The notes under the pieces: model-generated
What the model was told of the DNA's origin: nothing
Seen by the model: only the letters and a program-made list of their open reading frames with translations
The model's database searches: none
Shown here: positions 5,781 to 10,590 of the stretch, one piece after another
Layout: every line of letters starts with the position of its first letter
Numbering within the stretch: position 1 is the stretch's first letter
Source: Rubrivivax sp.
GTDB taxonomy: Bacteria; Pseudomonadota; Gammaproteobacteria; Burkholderiales; Burkholderiaceae_C
Length of the DNA: 10,590 nucleotides
NCBI GenBank assembly: GCA_030693565.1
Contig: JAUYAJ010000183.1
Location: 1 to 10,590 of the forward strand
Direction of reading: 5' to 3'
Program-made: the position numbers and the translations under genes

Positions 5781-8700
5781 ATGTGGGCGACCCCGTCCTG
5801 CCAGCGCGCGCTGGCCGAAACCCTGGAGGACCGCATCCTCCATTCGGCCGACCTCGCGCCGCTGCTGTTTGGCGGTGCCCAGGCCGCCGAGCTTGGACAC
5901 TCGCAACTGCTGGCCAGCACCGACACGGTCACCGTCAGCCGCAGCGAAATCGTCTTCGTCAACGCCGGGCTGCCCGACTTCGGCGCGCTGCTGGCCGACT
6001 TGCAGGCGCAGCAGGCGCGCGGACGGCCAATCGAGATCGTCACCATCGGCGCCGGCGACGACGGCCTGGCGCTGATCAGCCGCACGCTCAGCGGCCGCAG
6101 CGACATCGCCGCACTGCACGTGCTCAGCCATGGCAGCGACGGCCAGCTGCAACTGGGCGCGCTGACGCTCGACGCCAGCACCTTGCTGGCGCGCGCCGGA
6201 GAATTGGCAGCCTGGGGCCTGGCGCTGAGCGCCGACGCCGACTTGCTGATCTACGGCTGCGACTTCGCGCAGACCGAGTCGGGCCAGCGCCTGGTGCAGG
6301 ACCTGGCGGCGCTGACCGGCGCCGACGTCGCGGCCAGCACCGACCTGACCGGTGCGGCCGCGCTGGGCGGCAACTGGACGCTCGAGTACCAGGTCGGCCA
6401 CATCCAGACGCTGATCGCGCCCGGCGCCTGGGCGCAGGCCGGCTGGCAAGGCGTGCTGGCCACCTACACCGTGACGACGACGATCGACGTCACCGGCTCG
6501 AGCTTGCTGCCCGGTTCGCTGCGCTGGGCCATCAGCCAGGCCAATGCCAATGCCGGCGCCGACACCATCGTCTTCGCGGTCAACGGCACTTTCAACCTCG
6601 CGGCCCTGGTCAGCGGCGACGACAGCAACGCGACCGGCGACCTCGACGTCACCGACCACCTCACGATCGTCGGCAACGGCAGCGGCAACACCATCATCAA
6701 CGGCAATGGTTCTGACCGCGTGCTCGACCTTCGCTCCGGGACCATCAACGTCAGCGGACTGACGATTCAAGGCGGCAGGCACGACACCGGTGGTGGTGTG
6801 CGCATCAACAACGGCGTCACCGCCACATTCGACAACGTCGTCATCCAGGACAACCGGGGCGACGGCAACAGCAAGGGCGGGGGCATCTACAACAACGGCA
6901 CGCTGACGCTGCTGAACTCGGCGGTCCTGCGCAACGGCGACGCCGTGTCCGGCAAGGTCGACGGCGCCGGCATCTACGTCGACTCAGGGGCGCGACTGAC
7001 GGTGCGCAACACCGAGATCCGAGACAACGTCGCCTTCGACAAGGATGGTGGCGGCATCTATGTCAAGGGCGCCCAGATGACGCTTGAGAACGTCACGCTG
7101 GCGGGCAACCAGGCCAAGAGGGGTGGCGGCCTGTACACCGGCGGCGGCGGCAGCGAATACCAGCTGACCAACGTCACGATCAGCGGCAACAGCGCAACGG
7201 CGGAGGGCGGCGGCATCTGGGCCGACCGCAGCGTCAACCTGGATCACGTCACCGTCGCCTCCAACTCGGCGCCCGTGGGCGGCGGGGTGTACGACACCAA
7301 GGACGGCTCATTGGCCAACGTCCGCACACAGAACGCCATCTTCGCGTCCAACACCGGGGGCCACGCGAACAAGTCGCTGTTCTCGCTGGGCTACAACCTC
7401 AGCGACGGGGTCATCAGCGGGCTGACGGCGACGGGCGACCAGAACAACGTCGCCGCCGGCTTGCTGGCACTGGCGAGCAACGGCGGCCCCACGCGCACGC
7501 ACGCAATCGGCGCAACCAGCCTCGCGCGCGACGCCGCCAATCCGGTCACCAGCCTGCTGGCCGACCAGCGTGGCACGGTCTACTTCGGCGGCCGCGCCGA
7601 CATCGGCGCCTACGAATACAACCCCTACGGCGCGGCGCCGACGATCAGCACGCCAGCCCACCAGAACATCAACGAGGACGGCACCACCGGCGCGCTGGCC
7701 TTCACCATCGGCGACGCCGAGACCAGCGCGGGCAGCCTCGTCGTCAGCGCCAGTTCCAGCAACACCGTGCTGGTGCCTGGCGCCAACGTCGTGCTCGGCG
7801 GCAGCGGCGCCAATCGCACCGTCACCGTGACGCCGGTAGCCAACGCCAACAGCAGCCAGCATGGCGGGCCGACCACGATCACCTTGACCGTTTCTGATGG
7901 CGGCAACCTCACCAGCACCACCTTCACGGTCACGGTGGCCGCCGTCAACGACGCGCCCACCTGGGCTTTGCCATCGGCGCGGGTCGTCGACGAGGACACG
8001 GTGCTGGTCCTCAGCGGTGCCGATGCACCGGTGGTGGCCGACCTCGACGCCGGCGCCGCGTCGGTTCGGGTGACGCTGACGGCGACCCAGGGCCTCATCA
8101 GCCTGGGCGCAACGACCGGCCTGTCCTTCATCACCGGCACCGGCAGCGCCAACGCCAGCATGAGCTTCAGCGGCAGCCTGTCGGCCATCAACGCTGCCCT
8201 CGACGGCCTGCGCTTCGCCCCAGGGGCCAATTTCAATGGGGCGGCGCAGATCGACCTGCTCGTCAACGACCTGGGCAACAGCGGCAGCGGCGGCGCCAAG
8301 TCGGCCAGTGGCAGCATCGCCATCACGGTGCTGGCGGTCAATGACGCACCCACGCTGGGCCTGCCAGGGCCGCAGGCGACACCGCTGGCGACGGCGCTGT
8401 ACTTCTCGTCTGCCAACGGCAACGCCGTCACGGTGGGCGATGTCGACGCCGGCAGCGGGCTGCTTGATCTCACCGTGAGCACGGAACTGGTGGGCAACGG
8501 CCGGCTGGGCTTTGGCAGTCTGGCCGGCATCACCTTGATCAGCGGTGGCGGCAGCGACGACACCGCGGTGACCTTGCGCGGCAACCTGAGCGACCTCAAC
8601 GCCGCCCTCGGGACACTGCGCTTCACCGCCACCGCTGGCGGCCCGGCACGCATCGACTTGACGATCGACGACCGTGGCAACAGCGGCAGCGGCGGTACGT

Positions 8701-10590
8701 TGACAAAGAGCGGCGTGATCGCCATCACGGTCGCCGATGGCCAACTGCCGCAGCTGACGCTGTCGCGCAGCAGCCTGGTCTATACCGAGAACAGCGGCCC
8801 GGTGGCGCTGGATGCCGGGCTCACCGTCAGCGACGCCGACAGCGCCACGCTGGCGTCGGCGCGGATCTGGATCGGCAGCGGATTTGCGGCTGACCAGGAC
8901 AGCTTGCAGTTCAGCAACGACGGCTCGACCATGGGCAACATCACCGGCAGCTACAGCGCCGGCGTGCTGACCCTGAGCTCGGTGAGCGCGACCGCCGTGC
9001 TGGCCGAATGGCAGGCGGCGCTGCGCGCCGTCAGCTACAGCAACAGCAGCGAGAGCCCGAGCACCACGCCGCGTCAGATCACGCTGACCATCAACGATGG
9101 TGTTGCCGACGGCGCCGCGCGCAGCCTCAGCATGGACGTGGTGGCGCTCAACGACGCGCCGGTGCTGTCCGGCGCCAACGACTTGTTCGGCATCGAAGAG
9201 GACGCAGTCGTCAACGCCGGCACGCCGATATCGGTGCTGGTCGCAGGCCGTCTGACCGACGTCGATGAGGGTGCCTTGGCCGGCATCGCCGTGATCGGCG
9301 TCGACGACGGCCAGGGACGCTGGCAGTACAGCACGAACAGCGGTGGACTGTGGTCGGACTTCGGCAGTGTGAGCGATTCACTGGCTCGCCTGCTGGCCGC
9401 CGACGGCAACACGCTGGTGCGTTTTGTCGCCGCGGCCAACTTCAACGGCACGGTGGCGAGCGGGCTGAGTTTCCGCGCCTGGGACCGCAGTGGTGGCATC
9501 GCTGGGGCAACGGCGGACGCCAGGGTCAACGGCAGCAGCACCGCCTTCAGCAGCGCCACCGCCGCCAGCAGCATCACCGTGTCAGCGGTCAACGACGCGC
9601 CGGTGCTGGCCAGCGCCATCACCGACCAGGCCACGACGCAGGATGCAGCGTTCAGCTTCACGGTGCCAGAAGCTAGTTTCAACGACGTCGACGTCGGCGA
9701 TGTGCTGAGCTATGTGGCACGCCTGAGCACGGGCGAGGCGCTGCCGTCGTGGCTGTCGTTCAACGCCGCGACGCGGGCCTTCAGCGGCACGCCGGGCAGC
9801 GGCGACGTCGGCGCGATTGCGGTGCGCGTCACCGCCACCGACAGCGGCGGCCTGGCCGCGAGCGGCACTTTCACGATCACGGTGGCCAACGTCAACGACA
9901 CGCCGACCGGCCTGCCGCTGATCGTCGGCAACGCCATCGAGGATGCGACGCTGACGGTGGACAAGGCTGCCATCGCCGACGCCGACGGTCTGGGCGACTT
10001 CAGCATCCAGTGGCTGCGTGGGGGTAACACGATTGCAGGGGCGACCGGGAGCAGCTACCAGCTCGGCGACGCCGACGTCGGCCAGGCGATCAGCGTGCGT
10101 GTGAGCTACGTCGATGGCCACGGCATGGCTGAGAGCGTGACCAGCGCGCCGACCGCCGCGGTGGCCAACGTCAACGATGCGCCGACCGGCAGCGTGGCGA
10201 TCAGTGGCACACCGACGCAGGGCCTGACGCTGATTGCCAGCAACACACTGGCCGACGCTGACGGCCCGGCGACGCTGCCCATCAGCTACCAATGGCTGGC
10301 CGACGGCGTGGCCATCAGTGGTGCAGCAGGCAGCACCCTGGTGTTGAGTCAGGCCCAGGTTGGCAAGGCCATCAGCGTGACGGCCAGCTACACCGACGCC
10401 CACGGCGCGGCCGAGCGCGTCACCAGTGCGGCCACGGCTGCGGTGGCCAACCTCAACGACGCGCCGACCGGTAGCGTGACGATCAGCGGTGCGCCGACGC
10501 AGGGCCTGACGCTGATCGCGGCCAACACCCTGGCCGACGCGGACGGGCCGGCCATTTTGGTCATCAGCTACCAGTGGCTGGCCGACGGCG
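5781..10590 (+). CDS. giant DUF4347 / beta-helix / cadherin-like repeat surface protein, 3' end outside window
   Basis: The frame is open from the ATG at 5781 to the right edge without a stop: at least 1603 residues, with the C-terminus missing. The ATG follows the adaptor stop by 25 bases; no clear ribosome-binding site is visible. Domains in order: a LEPR-XLL-like motif (15-25), DUF4347 (about 57-227), a right-handed beta-helix rich in GGGIY/NVT/SGN turns (about 228-600) ending in NGGPTRTHAIG ... DQRG ... DIGAYEYN (to 614), then at least eight beta-sandwich repeats divided by (V/L)NDAP-type linkers. Acidic DVDAG, DADG and DVDVGD motifs suggest calcium binding. There is no ordinary Sec signal peptide at the N-terminus, so export may use the LEPR-XLL-like region and the upstream genes. 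Such proteins are usually adhesins or biofilm/cell-surface proteins; this role is inferred from architecture. Whether a type I secretion or anchor signal exists at the C-terminus cannot be seen. Confidence 0.9.
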   Translation, partial: MWATPSCQRALAETLEDRILHSADLAPLLFGGAQAAELGHSQLLASTDTVTVSRSEIVFVNAGLPDFGALLADLQAQQARGRPIEIVTIGAGDDGLALISRTLSGRSDIAALHVLSHGSDGQLQLGALTLDASTLLARAGELAAWGLALSADADLLIYGCDFAQTESGQRLVQDLAALTGADVAASTDLTGAAALGGNWTLEYQVGHIQTLIAPGAWAQAGWQGVLATYTVTTTIDVTGSSLLPGSLRWAISQANANAGADTIVFAVNGTFNLAALVSGDDSNATGDLDVTDHLTIVGNGSGNTIINGNGSDRVLDLRSGTINVSGLTIQGGRHDTGGGVRINNGVTATFDNVVIQDNRGDGNSKGGGIYNNGTLTLLNSAVLRNGDAVSGKVDGAGIYVDSGARLTVRNTEIRDNVAFDKDGGGIYVKGAQMTLENVTLAGNQAKRGGGLYTGGGGSEYQLTNVTISGNSATAEGGGIWADRSVNLDHVTVASNSAPVGGGVYDTKDGSLANVRTQNAIFASNTGGHANKSLFSLGYNLSDGVISGLTATGDQNNVAAGLLALASNGGPTRTHAIGATSLARDAANPVTSLLADQRGTVYFGGRADIGAYEYNPYGAAPTISTPAHQNINEDGTTGALAFTIGDAETSAGSLVVSASSSNTVLVPGANVVLGGSGANRTVTVTPVANANSSQHGGPTTITLTVSDGGNLTSTTFTVTVAAVNDAPTWALPSARVVDEDTVLVLSGADAPVVADLDAGAASVRVTLTATQGLISLGATTGLSFITGTGSANASMSFSGSLSAINAALDGLRFAPGANFNGAAQIDLLVNDLGNSGSGGAKSASGSIAITVLAVNDAPTLGLPGPQATPLATALYFSSANGNAVTVGDVDAGSGLLDLTVSTELVGNGRLGFGSLAGITLISGGGSDDTAVTLRGNLSDLNAALGTLRFTATAGGPARIDLTIDDRGNSGSGGTLTKSGVIAITVADGQLPQLTLSRSSLVYTENSGPVALDAGLTVSDADSATLASARIWIGSGFAADQDSLQFSNDGSTMGNITGSYSAGVLTLSSVSATAVLAEWQAALRAVSYSNSSESPSTTPRQITLTINDGVADGAARSLSMDVVALNDAPVLSGANDLFGIEEDAVVNAGTPISVLVAGRLTDVDEGALAGIAVIGVDDGQGRWQYSTNSGGLWSDFGSVSDSLARLLAADGNTLVRFVAAANFNGTVASGLSFRAWDRSGGIAGATADARVNGSSTAFSSATAASSITVSAVNDAPVLASAITDQATTQDAAFSFTVPEASFNDVDVGDVLSYVARLSTGEALPSWLSFNAATRAFSGTPGSGDVGAIAVRVTATDSGGLAASGTFTITVANVNDTPTGLPLIVGNAIEDATLTVDKAAIADADGLGDFSIQWLRGGNTIAGATGSSYQLGDADVGQAISVRVSYVDGHGMAESVTSAPTAAVANVNDAPTGSVAISGTPTQGLTLIASNTLADADGPATLPISYQWLADGVAISGAAGSTLVLSQAQVGKAISVTASYTDAHGAAERVTSAATAAVANLNDAPTGSVTISGAPTQGLTLIAANTLADADGPAILVISYQWLADG
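5823..5855 (+). other. LEPR-XLL-like N-terminal motif of the giant protein
   Basis: Residues 15-25 read LEDRILHSADL, followed by APLLFGG. They match the pattern of the LEPR-XLL motif (LEPR.LLSAD) found at the extreme N-terminus of very large repetitive bacterial proteins, with Pro replaced by Asp and the second Leu of LL by His. The position, 15 residues from the start and just before DUF4347, is as expected for that family. The motif may be a sorting or processing tag; its function is not established by this sequence. Confidence 0.6.
5949..6461 (+). other. DUF4347 domain of the giant protein
   Basis: Residues about 57-227 run from IVFVNAGLPDFGALLADL to WQGVLA. Family hallmarks seen are HVLSHGSDGQLQLG (His117), LLIYGCDFAQTESGQ (Cys160), ADVAASTDLTGAAALGG and NWTLEYQVG. 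DUF4347 is typically the N-terminal domain of giant repeat proteins, which agrees with the context. A His-Gly motif followed about 43 residues later by a Cys after a hydrophobic strand is also the arrangement of the catalytic dyad in caspase-like (clan CD) peptidases. A cysteine-peptidase or self-cleaving role is therefore possible but unproven. Confidence 0.8.
6462..7625 (+). other. right-handed beta-helix with choice-of-anchor-Q-like end
   Basis: Residues about 228-614 open with VTGSSLLPGSLRWAISQANA and GADTIVF, the usual entry to Pmp-like parallel beta-helix passengers. Irregular coils follow, each with an NVT/GGGI turn (GGGVRINNG, GGGIYNNG, GAGIYVDSG, GGGIYVKG, GGGLYTGG, GGGIWADR, GGGVYDTK). 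The closing stretch NAIFASNTGG ... LGYNLSDG ... NGGPTRTHAIG ... DQRG ... DIGAYEYN matches choice-of-anchor-Q-type C-terminal caps, here internal rather than terminal. The coils probably form a rigid stalk or ligand-binding rod near the N-terminus. Confidence 0.75.
7626..9905 (+). repeat. six diverged cadherin-like/Ig-like repeats
   Basis: Six beta-sandwich units of about 100-147 residues, mostly closed by an NDAP-type linker: VNDAP at 7944-7958 and 8337-8351, a degenerate VADGQLPQ at about 8730-8753, LNDAP at 9147-9161, VNDAP at 9588-9602 and VNDTP at 9891-9905. Units two and three share the pattern (D)VDAG ... L.GNLS.LNAAL..LRF ... D.GNSGSGG. The sixth (LPSWLSFNAATRAFSGTPG) is a putative-Ig/dystroglycan-cadherin type. 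Acidic DVDAG and DVDVGD loops suggest calcium-stiffened domains. The units are diverged in sequence, unlike those that follow. Confidence 0.75.
9906..10590 (+). repeat. near-identical 93-94-residue Ig-like tandem repeats, array continues past edge
   Basis: Units begin at 9906 (93 residues), 10185 (94) and 10467 (cut by the window edge). The last two start with almost the same sequence, for example PTQGLTLIA.NTLADADGPA and ISYQWLADG, spaced 282 bases apart, and the DNA is also closely similar over the visible 124 bases. Each unit ends VAN(V/L)NDAPTG. The first is more diverged (IQWLRGGNTIAGATGSSYQL). The DNA-level similarity indicates recent duplication or homogenisation, and the array probably extends well to the right. 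Confidence 0.8.

Noticed and set aside
4223..9682. Long minus-strand open frames opposite the second adaptor and the giant gene (for example 4223-6181, 5628-6782, 7308-8744, 7625-8728)
   Set aside because: The plus strand reads as clear domain sequence throughout. The minus frames are compositionally biased and lack motifs.
9906..10590. Tandem repeats as a CRISPR array
   Set aside because: Units are about 280 bases, in frame and protein-coding, with no short repeat/spacer pattern.

Overview
The window is very GC-rich, with strong G/C preference at third codon positions and long spurious open frames on the opposite strand. Frequent TTG leucine codons among CTG and the gene content fit a high-GC betaproteobacterium of the Burkholderiales (Leptothrix/Rubrivivax/Sphaerotilus-like). 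That assignment is an inference from composition, not a database match.

All five supported genes are on the plus strand and almost touch, so the window looks like one operon. In order: (1) the 3' part of a membrane-anchored HlyD-family adaptor, 1-826; (2) a polytopic membrane protein, 826-2961, with a PqqD-like N-terminus, an M50/site-2-protease core with HELAH and LDG motifs, and a HlyD-like C-terminus; (3) a shortened SecA-like ATPase, 2967-4907; (4) a second free-standing HlyD/RND-type adaptor, 4907-5755; (5) the start of a giant repetitive surface protein, 5781 to beyond the right edge. Two junctions (826 and 4907) are TGATG stop/start overlaps, and the other gaps are 5 and 25 bases. No stretch over 300 bases lacks a gene, and I see no promoter, terminator, RNA gene, CRISPR array or complete insertion sequence.

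The giant protein begins with a variant of the LEPR-XLL motif (LEDRILHSADL). It continues with a DUF4347 domain carrying a His...Cys pair reminiscent of clan CD cysteine peptidases, a right-handed beta-helix ending in a choice-of-anchor-Q-like segment, and a long series of cadherin-like/Ig-like repeats separated by (V/L)NDAP linkers. The last repeats are 93-94 residues long and nearly identical to one another.

The main proposal is that the first four genes form a dedicated export and/or processing apparatus for the fifth. In this model a SecA-like motor, a membrane metalloprotease fused to a recognition domain and a periplasmic adaptor, and two further adaptors serve one giant adhesin whose N-terminal motif could be the recognition tag. 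Family assignments rest on visible motifs; the functional coupling is inference from gene order. One separate oddity is a stretch of about 120 bases (roughly 4675-4798) near the 3' end of the SecA-like gene. It has atypical codon use and no SecA resemblance, and looks like an in-frame insertion.
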